In this document: piece by piece, positions 9,506 through 18,365 of the stretch
How positions within the stretch are numbered: the stretch's first letter is position 1
Layout: each line of letters begins with the position of its first letter
DNA from: Synechococcus sp. CCY 9618
GTDB taxonomy: Bacteria > Cyanobacteriota > Cyanobacteriia > PCC-6307 > Cyanobiaceae
Assembly (NCBI RefSeq): GCF_019038415.1
Contig: NZ_JAFKRG010000009.1
Location: 62,001 to 126,000, forward strand
DNA: 64,000 bases
Direction: 5' to 3'
The notes under the pieces: model-generated
Seen by the model: only the letters and a program-made list of their open reading frames with translations
The model's database searches: none
Told to the model about the DNA's origin: nothing
Translations under genes and position numbers: made by a program

Positions 9506-11240
9506 CGGGCTCGGGCCGGCCGAAGAGGAATCCCTGCCCCTGATGGCAGCCCAGGGCAAGCAGGCCCGTGTGCTGCTCGCTGGTCTCGATGCCTTCGGCG
9601 ATCAGGCCCAGGCCCAGGTCGTTGGAAAGGCGGATCATCGCCTCGAGCACCACGGCCTTGCGGTGGTTGACCAGAAAATCGGCGATGAAACTCCGGTCCA
9701 CCTTGATGGTGTCGATCGGCAGCCGTGCCAGCCAGGACATGCTCGAGTACCCCGTGCCGAAGTCGTCGAGGTGCACCTTGACGCCGGCTTCGCGCAACCG
9801 GCGCAGCTCGGAGGCGGCCAGGTCGGGATGTTCGATCAGGATGCTTTCGGTGACTTCGATGGCGGTCCAGGACGGGTCCACACCGGCATGTTCCGCCTGG
9901 GTGAGGAAGAAGTCGCACAGGCCGGTTTCCTTCAGCTGCAGCGGGCTCACATTGATCGCCATCGTGACCGGCGAACCACCGGCGCGGAGGGTGTTGAGCT
10001 GCTTGAGGGCTTCCACGATCACCCAGCGGCCGATCGGCAGGATCAGGGCGGTGCGTTCGGCCAGCGGAATGAATTCCGACGGGGTCGCGATCGGCGAGGC
10101 GGTGCCTCCGAGCCGCAGCAGGGCCTCCATGCCCAGCGGCCTGAGATCGCGCAGATCCACGATCGGCTGATAGGCCAGAAACATGGCCTCGTGCAGGATC
10201 GCGTCCTCCAGCTGATGGCGCAGGTGGATGTTCTTTTTCACCTTCCTGTCGATGGAGGGCTGGTAGAAGGAGATGGGCTGGGCGCTCCTGGTCTTCGCTT
10301 CGTACATCGCCAGATCGGCACGGCGGATCAGTTCGTCGATCGCGATCTCCGGATCGTCCGAGAGGCTGATGCCGATGCTCATCGAGGGCCGGATCGTGTG
10401 ATCCTCCACCGACCAGGGCTGTCCCACGGCGTCCATGAGTCGCATGGCCATCTGGAGCGCATCGCCCTGATCGAAGACCCCCATCGTGAGAATCACGAAT
10501 TCGTCCCCTCCCAGGCGCGACAGGATGTCCCCGTGGCGCAGGGCCCGCTGCAGCCGGCGCCCGATCTCGATCAGCAGCTCATCCCCGACCTGATGGCCGT
10601 GAAGATCGTTGATCTCCTTGAAGCCATTGAGATCGCAGAACAGGATCGTGATGCGGCCGCCACTCTCCCGCTGGGCCCTGAGGGCGGCATTGAGGCTGAC
10701 ATGGAGTCCGCGGCGGTTCGGCAGCCCGGTGACCGGACACTCCATCACCTTGGTGGCCAGGGCCAGGCGTTCGAGCTCCAGGGCCTGGTTGAGATTCTCG
10801 GTCTGCTGGCGGCGTCGCTCGATCCGTTCCGCCTCGACCCGCAGCTGCTCGTAGGAGAGCAGGGCGCTCACATCCCGGAAGCAGAAGATGAGAGGCCGCA
10901 GCCGCTCCGTGCAGACCGGTTTCCATTCGATCTGCAGGGCACGCAGCTTGTGGCGTTGCAGCACCCTGGTGATCTGGCCGCCCTGATCGCCGGCTTCCTT
11001 CACCTGGGCCGGGTTGAGCAGCGGAGCACTGTCGCAGTCGCGGGGCAGCTGGTCGTAGATCGACTCCCCCAGGAGCCCGGGGGGCGCCCGCTCCACCAGC
11101 CGGGCATAGGTGGCGTTGCACCAGAGCACGCTTCCCTCGCTGCTGGTGATCACCAGGGCATCGCTGATGGTGCCCAGGGCAGCCTCCAGGCGCCCCATCG
11201 ACCGGCGAAGTTCCACAACCAGCTTGCGATGCTCGTTCAC
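9477..11240 (-). CDS. PAS-GGDEF-EAL protein (c-di-GMP synthesis/hydrolysis)
   Basis: A 587-residue cytoplasmic c-di-GMP enzyme with no membrane segment. Residues about 20-130 look like a PAS sensor. The GGDEF domain has the intact motif [10 protein letters not shown], with an RxxD product-inhibition site (RHGD) exactly five residues before it, so synthesis looks possible. The EAL domain keeps [26 protein letters not shown] and KVDRSFI, so hydrolysis also looks possible. The start is GTG at 11240. The gene lies tail to tail with sdhA (29-nt overlap) and between sdhA and sdhB; whether it senses respiratory state is inference from position only. Confidence 0.93.
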   Translation of the reverse strand: MNEHRKLVVELRRSMGRLEAALGTISDALVITSSEGSVLWCNATYARLVERAPPGLLGESIYDQLPRDCDSAPLLNPAQVKEAGDQGGQITRVLQRHKLRALQIEWKPVCTERLRPLIFCFRDVSALLSYEQLRVEAERIERRRQQTENLNQALELERLALATKVMECPVTGLPNRRGLHVSLNAALRAQRESGGRITILFCDLNGFKEINDLHGHQVGDELLIEIGRRLQRALRHGDILSRLGGDEFVILTMGVFDQGDALQMAMRLMDAVGQPWSVEDHTIRPSMSIGISLSDDPEIAIDELIRRADLAMYEAKTRSAQPISFYQPSIDRKVKKNIHLRHQLEDAILHEAMFLAYQPIVDLRDLRPLGMEALLRLGGTASPIATPSEFIPLAERTALILPIGRWVIVEALKQLNTLRAGGSPVTMAINVSPLQLKETGLCDFFLTQAEHAGVDPSWTAIEVTESILIEHPDLAASELRRLREAGVKVHLDDFGTGYSSMSWLARLPIDTIKVDRSFIADFLVNHRKAVVLEAMIRLSNDLGLGLIAEGIETSEQHTGLLALGCHQGQGFLFGRPEPVIGSFAALA

Positions 11241-11430
11241 GCTTCCTGACGGACCGGATCAACCCACACTCGGGCCGTTGAACCTGAAAATTCCATGAGC
11301 CTGACACCTCCTTCTTGGAGGCCGTGGGCCGGGCCGCAGGGATGACGTGGAACGACATCATCGCCGTGCCGGGAGCCTGGGCCGGGCCGTCAGAATCGAG
11401 GCCCGCTCCGGCGCCCTCCACGGCCCGACC

Positions 11431-12174
11431 ATGCCCACCGTCTCCCTCACCCTGAGCATCTGGCGCCAGGCCGGACCCGCCGACCCCGGCGGCTTCGAGA
11501 CCCATGCCCTGGAAGGGTTGTCCACCGACCTCTCGCTGCTGGAGGCCCTCGATCTGCTCAACGAACGACTGATCACCGCCGGGAAGCGGCCGGTGGGCTT
11601 CGAGCACGACTGCCGCGAAGGGATCTGCGGATCCTGCGGCTTTCTGGTCAACGGCCAGGCCCAGGGGCCCCAGCGGGCCACCAGCGTCTGCCAGCTGTAT
11701 CTGCGCCAGTTCCGCGACGGGGACGCGCTGACGCTCGAGCCCTTCCGGGCCCGGGCGTTTCCGGTGCTCCAGGATCTCGCGGTGGACCGCTCCGCCTTCG
11801 ATCGGATCATCGTCGCCGGCGGCTACTGCTCGGTGAACACTGGCAGCGCCCCCGAAGCCAATGCCCTGCTGATCGGCCGTGAGCAGGCGGCCGGGGCCTT
11901 CGACACGGCCGCCTGCATCGGCTGCGGTGCCTGTGTGGCCAGTTGCCGCAATGCGTCGGCCAGCCTGTTCGTGGCCGCCAAGCTGGCCCACCTGGGCCAG
12001 TTGCCCCAGGGGCAGCCGGAGCGTCGCCACCGGGCCCGCGCCATGCAGGACCGGATGACTGAGGAGGGCTTCGGCAGCTGCAGCAGCAACCTGGAATGCG
12101 AGGCCGTCTGCCCCAAGCAGATCTCCGCCGACTGGATCAGCTGGATGCACCGGGAATCCTGGCGGCGCGCCTGA
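11431..12174 (+). CDS. sdhB: Succinate dehydrogenase/fumarate reductase iron-sulfur subunit
   Basis: Carries electrons from the SdhA flavin to the quinone site. 247 residues from ATG 11431 (MPTVSLTLSIWRQAGP); a longer frame from 11347 adds non-conserved residues. The N-terminal plant-type ferredoxin fold has DCREGICGSCG for the [2Fe-2S] cluster. The C-terminal domain has CIGCGACVASC plus CSSNLECEAVCPKQI for the [4Fe-4S] and [3Fe-4S] clusters. It is the missing partner of sdhCA, displaced by the convergent GGDEF-EAL gene. It ends 18 bp before the 3' end of convergent ackA. A 190-bp leader with small hairpins (for example 11307-11321) separates it from the GGDEF gene. Confidence 0.95.
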   Translation: MPTVSLTLSIWRQAGPADPGGFETHALEGLSTDLSLLEALDLLNERLITAGKRPVGFEHDCREGICGSCGFLVNGQAQGPQRATSVCQLYLRQFRDGDALTLEPFRARAFPVLQDLAVDRSAFDRIIVAGGYCSVNTGSAPEANALLIGREQAAGAFDTAACIGCGACVASCRNASASLFVAAKLAHLGQLPQGQPERRHRARAMQDRMTEEGFGSCSSNLECEAVCPKQISADWISWMHRESWRRA

Positions 12175-12192
12175 GGAAGCATCCGTTTCCCC

Positions 12193-13311
12193 TCACGGTC
12201 CGTGGCTCCGGGCCGCGGCCGCCAGACAATCCCTGGCGATGACGCCCTCCTCATCGGCAGGCACACATACCAGCTCGAACGGCTGCAACCAGGCCAGCCG
12301 CTGCTCCAGTTCGTCCCTCAGCGCCGCGTCGTTTTCGCCGATGCCACCGGTGAGGGCGATCACGTCGACCCCTTCCAGGCAGGCGGCCATCGCCCCGATC
12401 CCCTGCAGCAGCTGGTGGCGGAACACTTCGATGGCGAGCTGGGCTCCTCGGTGGCCCTCTGCGGCGCCCAGGCGCAGGTCCTTCATGCTGGCGCTCAGCT
12501 CTGACAGGCCCAGCAGCCCGCTCTCCTGCCGCAGGGCGTGATCGAGGGCCTCGACCGTGAGCCCCTGGCGCAGCTGGTGCAGCATCAGCCCCGGATCCAG
12601 CGAACCACTGCGGGTGGCCATCACGAGCCCTTCAAGGGGGGTGTAGCCCATCGTGGTGGCGATGCTGCGCCCCCCCCGGATGGCGCAGAGGGAGCAGCCG
12701 GCGCCGAGGTGGCAGCTGATCAGCCGCAGGGAAGCACGGCCGTCCGGATCGTTCCGGAGTCGGGCCAAGGTTTCGGCCACATGCTGATGGTTGAGGCCGT
12801 GGAAGCCGAACCGTCGCAGGCCCGCTTCGCGCCAGCTGGCCGGGATTGCATAGGTGTGGGCTTCTGGTGGCAGTGTGCTGTGGAAGGCCGTGTCGAAGCA
12901 GGCCCACTGCTGGAGATCGGGTTTCCAGCCCCCCAGCCAACGCATCACCCGCAGGGCCGGACCGTTGTGCAGCGGAGCCAGGGGCACCAGTTCTTCCAGC
13001 GCCTGCAGCACCTCAGGATTGAGGCGGATGGGCGCCGTGAAACGTTCGCCGCCATGGACGACGCGATGGCCGGCCAGAACCAGCCCATCACCCCAGGGTG
13101 TGAGCGCCTCGGGAAGCCAGCCTTCGAGCACCTCGTCCAGGCCCTCCTCCGGGGCGTTCGCCTCCTGAGCGGCTGCGCTCCAGTTGCGCTGTTCCCTCCA
13201 GAGGCAGGCGCCGGAGCGTGAGAGCACGGAGGCCTTGAGGCTGGAGCTGCCGGTGTTCAGCACCAGAACCTCCCCATGTCCCACCGCTCCCGCAGTGGCG
13301 GCGCCTGTCAT
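12193..13311 (-). CDS. ackA: Acetate kinase
   Basis: Converts acetyl phosphate plus ADP to acetate plus ATP, or the reverse. 372 residues, a little shorter than the usual 390-400. The N-terminal phosphate/metal site VLNTGSSSLKASVL, substrate region GHRVVHGG, ADP region GFHGLNHQHVAETLA (the usual GTSH is replaced), and SCHLGAGCS are visible. GGIGENDAALR near the C-terminus is the adenosine-binding motif. The ATG overlaps the phosphoketolase stop codon by one base (TGATG), so it is translated from the same message. It would turn the acetyl phosphate made by phosphoketolase into acetate and ATP. Confidence 0.95.
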   Translation of the reverse strand: MTGAATAGAVGHGEVLVLNTGSSSLKASVLSRSGACLWREQRNWSAAAQEANAPEEGLDEVLEGWLPEALTPWGDGLVLAGHRVVHGGERFTAPIRLNPEVLQALEELVPLAPLHNGPALRVMRWLGGWKPDLQQWACFDTAFHSTLPPEAHTYAIPASWREAGLRRFGFHGLNHQHVAETLARLRNDPDGRASLRLISCHLGAGCSLCAIRGGRSIATTMGYTPLEGLVMATRSGSLDPGLMLHQLRQGLTVEALDHALRQESGLLGLSELSASMKDLRLGAAEGHRGAQLAIEVFRHQLLQGIGAMAACLEGVDVIALTGGIGENDAALRDELEQRLAWLQPFELVCVPADEEGVIARDCLAAAARSHGP

Positions 13312-15737
13312 CAGTCCTCGGCGATCGGCAGGGTCCAGCGCCAGTCAGTCACTTCCGGGGCATCGGTGCCGTGGAGATGGGCATACTCTCTGTGCGACAG
13401 GATCGCGTCCTTCATCCGCTCCTTGACGTGGGCCGCACGGGAGCGCAGGAAGGGTACCCGGTCGATCACGTCAATCACCAGATTGAAACGATCGATCTGG
13501 TTTTTCATCGCCAGTTCTAAGGGCGTGTTTATGTTGCCCTTCTCCTTGTAGCCGCGCACGTGGAAGTTGGGGTGGTTGGTGCGGCGGTAGGTGAGCCGGT
13601 GGATCAGCCAGGGATAGCCGTGGAAGTTGAAGATCACCGGCCGGTCAGTGGTGAACAGGGTGTCGAAGTCCCGGTCGCTCAGCCCGTGGGGGTGCTCGCT
13701 GGGCTGGGTGAGGGCGAAGAGCTTCACCACGTTCAGTACCCGGATCCGCAGGTGGGGGATCTCGCAACGCAGGATCTCCACCGCCGCCAGGGTCTCCTTG
13801 GTGGGGACGTCGCCGGCGCAGGCCATCACCACATCGGGATCATCCGGTTCGGTCCCCTGGTCGTCGTTGCTGGCCCAGGGGACGATGCTGATCCCCTTGG
13901 CCACATGGCGCCGGGCCTGCTCGATGGTGAGGTACTGCAGGTGCTTCTGTTTGTCGGAGACGATGATGTTGCAGACGTTGGTGTCCTGCAGGGCCTCCTC
14001 CGCCACCGCCAGCAGGCAGTTGGCGTCGGCGGGTAGGTAGACCCGCACCACCTCGCCGCTCTTGTTGCCGGCCAGGTCGATGAAGCCGGGGTCCTGGTGG
14101 GTGAAGCCGTTGTGGTCCTGGCGCCACACCGTGGAGGAGATCAGGCAGTTCCAGGGTCCGATCGGGGCACGCCAGGGAGCATGCAGGTTGCAGGATTCCA
14201 GCCATTTGGCGTGCTGGTTGAACATCGAGGCGATGATGTGGGCGAAGGCCTCATAGGTGTGGAAGAAGCCGTAGCGACCGGTGAGCAGATAGCCCTCCAT
14301 CATTCCCACCAGCGTGTGCTCGCTCAGCATCTCCACCACCCGGCCCTCGCGGGCCAGTTCACTGCCGTTGAGATCCTCCGGCAGGAAGTCCTCCATCCAC
14401 ACCTTCTTGCTCACCGCGTAGATGGCCTGCAGGCGGTTGGAGGCGGTTTCATCGGGGCCGAACACCCGCATCGAATCGGGATTGGCGCGGATGATGTCGC
14501 CCAGCAGCTCCCCGAGGGGGTAGGTGTTCTCCGCTTCCGTGGCTCCGGGTGCCTCGACGGGCACGGCGTAGCTCTCGATGGGAGGCAGGCGGAGCTTGCG
14601 CCGCAGCAGGCCTCCGTTGGCATGGGGGTTGGAGCCCATCCGCCGCGGTCCCTGCGGTGAAAGCGCCTGCAGTTCCGGGATCAGGGTCCCCCCGGCATCG
14701 AACAGCTCCCAGGGCCGGTAGCTCTTCATCCAGTCCTCAAGCATCCTCAGCTGCTCTGGATCGGTGTTCGGTGCGGGCAACGGCACCTGGTGGGAACGCC
14801 AGAAGCCCTCAAGCTTCTTGCCATGCAGTTCGGCAGGACCGGTCCAGCCCTTGGGGGAGCGCAGCACGATCATCGGCCAGGCGGGACGCACGGCTTCACC
14901 GCTGGCGCGGCACTGGGCACGGATCTCAAGGATGCGGCCCACCGCTTGCTCCATCGCCGCTGCCATGGCGTGGTGCATCGGCATCGGATCGCTGCCCTCC
15001 ACGAAGATCGGATCCCAGCCGTAGCCGCGCATCAGGCTGGCCAGTTCCTGCCGCGGAATCCGCGCCAGCAGGGTGGGGTTGGCGATCTTGTAGCCGTTGA
15101 GGTGCAGCACCGGCAGCACCGCCCCGTCGCCGATGGGATTGAGGAACTTGTTGATGTGCCAGGAGGTGGCCAGGGGGCCGGTCTCGGCCTCCCCGTCGCC
15201 CACGCAGGCCAGGGCGATCAGGTCGGGGTTGTCGAACACCGCCCCGCAGGCATGGGAGAGCACGTAGCCCAGTTCACCGCCCTCATGGATCGAACCGGGG
15301 GTTTCCGGGGTGCAGTGGCTGCCGATGTGGCCGGGGAAGGAGAACTGCTTGAAGAAGCGCTGCATCCCCTCGGTGTCGCGGCTCTTGTCCGGATACACCT
15401 CGCTGTAACTGCCATCGAGATAGGTGGGGCCCAGCACGCCCGGAGCACCGTGACCCGGCCCCGACAGATAGATCATGTCGAGGTCGTGGCGGCGGATCAC
15501 CCGGTTGGCGTGGGCCCAGAGGAACGCCTGGCCCGGGGAAGAACCCCAGTGACCCAGCAGTCGCGTCTTGATGTGCTCGTGGCGCAGCGGTTCCGCCAGC
15601 AGCGGGTTGTCGCGCAGGTAGATCATCCCCACCGCCAGGTAGCAGGCGGCGCGCCACCAGGCGTCGAGCAGGTTGAGCTCCTGCTCGGCATCGGGGGGGG
15701 TGGTCGTGGTTCCGGCGGGAAGGGAGGTGGACACCAT
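13311..15737 (-). CDS. xfp: Xylulose-5-phosphate/fructose-6-phosphate phosphoketolase
   Basis: A ThDP enzyme splitting xylulose 5-phosphate (and often fructose 6-phosphate) with phosphate to acetyl phosphate plus a shorter sugar phosphate. 808 residues from ATG 15737, which has a good Shine-Dalgarno (GAGGAGT, 15746-15752). Typical motifs are [41 protein letters not shown] and the ThDP/Mg site [20 protein letters not shown]. The C-terminal region [20 protein letters not shown] is also typical of XFP. It is directly coupled to ackA and lies 93 bp downstream of a transketolase-like gene, with a terminator hairpin in between. Confidence 0.97.
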   Translation of the reverse strand: MVSTSLPAGTTTTPPDAEQELNLLDAWWRAACYLAVGMIYLRDNPLLAEPLRHEHIKTRLLGHWGSSPGQAFLWAHANRVIRRHDLDMIYLSGPGHGAPGVLGPTYLDGSYSEVYPDKSRDTEGMQRFFKQFSFPGHIGSHCTPETPGSIHEGGELGYVLSHACGAVFDNPDLIALACVGDGEAETGPLATSWHINKFLNPIGDGAVLPVLHLNGYKIANPTLLARIPRQELASLMRGYGWDPIFVEGSDPMPMHHAMAAAMEQAVGRILEIRAQCRASGEAVRPAWPMIVLRSPKGWTGPAELHGKKLEGFWRSHQVPLPAPNTDPEQLRMLEDWMKSYRPWELFDAGGTLIPELQALSPQGPRRMGSNPHANGGLLRRKLRLPPIESYAVPVEAPGATEAENTYPLGELLGDIIRANPDSMRVFGPDETASNRLQAIYAVSKKVWMEDFLPEDLNGSELAREGRVVEMLSEHTLVGMMEGYLLTGRYGFFHTYEAFAHIIASMFNQHAKWLESCNLHAPWRAPIGPWNCLISSTVWRQDHNGFTHQDPGFIDLAGNKSGEVVRVYLPADANCLLAVAEEALQDTNVCNIIVSDKQKHLQYLTIEQARRHVAKGISIVPWASNDDQGTEPDDPDVVMACAGDVPTKETLAAVEILRCEIPHLRIRVLNVVKLFALTQPSEHPHGLSDRDFDTLFTTDRPVIFNFHGYPWLIHRLTYRRTNHPNFHVRGYKEKGNINTPLELAMKNQIDRFNLVIDVIDRVPFLRSRAAHVKERMKDAILSHREYAHLHGTDAPEVTDWRWTLPIAED

Positions 15738-15810
15738 GGGCCTGAACTCCTCTTGATGCGTTCTGAACACTAGAACGATTGCCTCAAGGGCCCGTTAAGG
15801 GCGTTGAGGT

Positions 15811-15846
15811 GAAAACGCCCTGCGGTCCGCTCAGGCGAGCAGGGCG
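15811..15846 (-). terminator. Intrinsic terminator of the transketolase-like gene
   Basis: On the minus strand an 8-bp perfect stem (15846-15839 with 15823-15816, CGCCCTGC/GCAGGGCG) with a 15-nt loop is followed by TTTT at 15815-15812. The stem straddles the stop codon of the transketolase-like gene (15831-15833). Phosphoketolase begins 74 bp further on, so the hairpin may separate the two transcription units or partly attenuate a joint message. A second inverted repeat (15782-15787 with 15804-15809, CCTCAA/TTGAGG) follows at once. Confidence 0.65.
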
Positions 15847-17747
15847 CGCACGTGGCTGAGGATCCCGTCGCTGTCGATGCCCTGATGGGGGATCTGCTCC
15901 CAGAGGCCGCCGCAGCCTTCCCGCCAGGTGCCCAGGTGGGCGTACCTGGGGTGGTACCCCCGCTCCAGCAGCCAGGTGCCGAAACGGCTGCCCAGGCCGG
16001 TGCGGCGGTTGAAGGACTCCACCACCAGCACGAAGGGCGAGTTGCCGACGGTCGCCATCATCGTTTCATCGACCACGTTGAGGCTGGCCTTGTTGATCAA
16101 CCGGATGGCAATGCCCTCCAGCCGCAGCTTCTCCACCGCATCCAGGGCCCGGTAGAGGCAGGCGCCGAAGCTGATGATCGTGCCGGCATCCCCCTCGCGC
16201 ACCACCTCGTCGCGGCCCGGTTCGAACACGTAGCCCTCACCGTGCAGGGGAAGCCCTTCCCGATCAAGCAGGTCGGGCACCTTGGAGCGGGTGGAGAAGA
16301 CGAAGCGCAGGCCGGGATCGTGGAACACGGCCTCCACGCAGGCCTTCATCTGGCCGCCGTCGGCGGGGAAGTAGAGCCGGGTGGGGTGATGGTCGTCCTC
16401 CAGGCCGTTGTCGGCGAAGAAATTGTTGAGGCCGAAATGGCAGGTGTTGTCGGCCATGTCGTCCACGCCGGCGTGGGAGAAATGGCAGAGCACATGGGCG
16501 CCGTTCAGCCGCGCCATGGTGATCTCGGAGATGCACATCTCCAGGAAGGCGCTGAAGGTGGCGAAGATCCCCTGCCGCCCCCTCTGCATGCCGAAACCCG
16601 CGGCGGCGGAGAAATTGCCGCGCTCCATGATTCCGCCGCTGACGAAGATCTCCGGATAGGCCTTGCGGATCTGGGCCAGCCCGCAGGAGCCTTCCAGATC
16701 GCTGTCCACGCAGAGGGTCGTGGTCTTGCGTTCGGCCGCCTCCATCGGGGCGAGCATCGACACCACCGTGTCGCCGAAGATGTTGCGGTTGGCGGCGGTG
16801 TGGGTGCTCGAGCCCAGGTAGATGTAGGGATTGACCGGTTTTTCGATGGCCTTCAGATAGGCGGCGGCCGCGTCCTGGCCGTGCTGCTCCAGGTAGGTGA
16901 TCGCCAGGTCGACGGGGATCACGTCATGGCCGTGGGTGGAGCCCTCCAGCCCCTCGATACCCACGGCCATCGCCCGCTTGTTGATCACCGCCACCGGGCC
17001 ATCGCTGGCCACCGCGGTGCAGAGTCGGCCGTAGAGGTCGTCGAGGTCCTCGCCGTCGCCCACCAGGGTGACCAGACCCTGGCCGCCGAGGGTGCGGGCC
17101 ACGTCGTAGCCCTTCTGGTACTCGGAGGGGTGGCCGGCGATGGTGACGTCGTTGTCGTCGATCACCAGCTTCACGTTCAGGCCGTGGGCCACGGCGAAGC
17201 GGGCCGCCTCGGCGTCGTCCCCCTCCTGCTGGGCGCCGTCGGAGCCCAGGCAGAACAGGGTGCGGCCCGGGTGGGCCAGGGCGACGCCGTTCACGAAGGG
17301 CCAGAGGTGGCCCAGCCGGCCGGAACTGAACTCCACCCCCGGGGTGAGGCCCAGCTCGGGGTGGCCGGGCAGGCGTGAGTGGGCGGCCCGGTAGTGCAGC
17401 AGGTCGGAGGCCTGCAGATGGCCCCGCAGCACGGCCATCAGGTACTGGGTGGCCACCCGGTGGCCGGCCTCATCGAAGAACACCGGCAGGAAACGCTCGG
17501 GGGCCCCGCGGAAGAAGCCATCGAGGATCATCACCTCCGGGACGGTGTCGTAGGGGCCGCCCGTGTGGCCCCCCACCCCCCGGGCGGCGCCGGTGGCGGT
17601 GAAGAACACGATCGCGTCGCGGCAGAGGCGGATGTTGGCCGCCAGCGTGTCGCGCTGTTCGGCGCTCAGCCGCGGCTCGGCTGGGTCGAGGGCCAGGGGA
17701 CGCCAGGCTCCCAGATCAATCGGAAAGCTGCCGTTGGGGTCTTGCAT
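15831..17747 (-). CDS. Transketolase-like ThDP enzyme linked to phosphoketolase
   Basis: 638 residues with the full transketolase architecture: N-terminal ThDP pyrophosphate domain (GGHTGGPYDTVPEVMI near residue 58), a diverged ThDP/metal motif GSDGAQQEGD followed by VIDDNDVTIAG, a central pyrimidine domain (residues about 330-480) and a C-terminal domain. The order resembles the XFP/transketolase superfamily, but the usual GDG motif reads GSDG and the usual GHPG is GHTG, so the substrate may differ from classical transketolase. The start is ATG 17747. The gene lies upstream of xfp and ackA on the same strand. A role in feeding or balancing the phosphoketolase shunt is inferred from position only. 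Confidence 0.85.
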   Translation of the reverse strand: MQDPNGSFPIDLGAWRPLALDPAEPRLSAEQRDTLAANIRLCRDAIVFFTATGAARGVGGHTGGPYDTVPEVMILDGFFRGAPERFLPVFFDEAGHRVATQYLMAVLRGHLQASDLLHYRAAHSRLPGHPELGLTPGVEFSSGRLGHLWPFVNGVALAHPGRTLFCLGSDGAQQEGDDAEAARFAVAHGLNVKLVIDDNDVTIAGHPSEYQKGYDVARTLGGQGLVTLVGDGEDLDDLYGRLCTAVASDGPVAVINKRAMAVGIEGLEGSTHGHDVIPVDLAITYLEQHGQDAAAAYLKAIEKPVNPYIYLGSSTHTAANRNIFGDTVVSMLAPMEAAERKTTTLCVDSDLEGSCGLAQIRKAYPEIFVSGGIMERGNFSAAAGFGMQRGRQGIFATFSAFLEMCISEITMARLNGAHVLCHFSHAGVDDMADNTCHFGLNNFFADNGLEDDHHPTRLYFPADGGQMKACVEAVFHDPGLRFVFSTRSKVPDLLDREGLPLHGEGYVFEPGRDEVVREGDAGTIISFGACLYRALDAVEKLRLEGIAIRLINKASLNVVDETMMATVGNSPFVLVVESFNRRTGLGSRFGTWLLERGYHPRYAHLGTWREGCGGLWEQIPHQGIDSDGILSHVRALLA

Positions 17748-17868
17748 GGCTCACGGGCTGGGGGACGGCGCCGCGAAGGCGGAGGTCTCCCTAGCTGGTA
17801 GCAGCCCAGTGGCCATCGTGCCCAGCATCAGTGGGCCCCACGACATCCGGAGGGTCAGCCTCAGCCGT

Positions 17869-18069
17869 TCAGGGCTTGCCCAGGGTTTCCCAGAGGGCCG
17901 CCTGGTGGGCCAGCACGGGGGCGGGTCCGGCGGATGCGGTGCCGGCGGCAGGCTGGGCTTCGCGAATCAGCTGGACGGCGAGGGAGGCCACGACGAAGGC
18001 ACCCAGGAAACCCGCTGCGACACCGAGGGGCGTGGAACCCGGGCGGGTGGAGGTCCTGATCTGGGTCAT
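17869..18069 (-). CDS. Small single-pass membrane protein, unknown
   Basis: 66 residues from ATG 18069. After a polar N-terminus (MTQIRTSTRPGS) there is one strong transmembrane segment (PLGVAAGFLGAFVVASLAVQ, about residues 14-33) and an Ala/Pro-rich tail. No family is recognised. No Shine-Dalgarno is visible, which is common in cyanobacteria. Many cyanobacterial single-helix proteins of this size associate with thylakoid complexes, but nothing here shows that. The flanking 17748-17868 and 18070-18365 hold no other supported gene. Confidence 0.5.
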   Translation of the reverse strand: MTQIRTSTRPGSTPLGVAAGFLGAFVVASLAVQLIREAQPAAGTASAGPAPVLAHQAALWETLGKP

Positions 18070-18365
18070 GGGAGGACTCGGCGGCACCCCCTCAGTATGG
18101 AAAGGGCGCCTGGGCGGGCCGGACGGACTGAAGCCAGCTCCCGGGGGTCTGGTGCGTGGTCTGCAGCCGTTGGTCGGAGGCCAGCCAGCCATGGCCGATG
18201 CCCAGAAGCAGACCCAGGGAAATCGCCAGACGCACTGCAGCAACTCATTGATGGGCGCATCCTGCAGGGCCCGGGGGGCAGAGGTCCGCAGCCGATGACA
18301 CCGAACGCCGCCCGCCCCAGCGCCACCTGGCCACCGTCACGACATTCTGTAGTTCTTGATACTTC

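Noticed and set aside
7379-9559. 726-codon minus-strand frame over sdhA
   Set aside because: Antisense shadow of sdhA with low-complexity composition.
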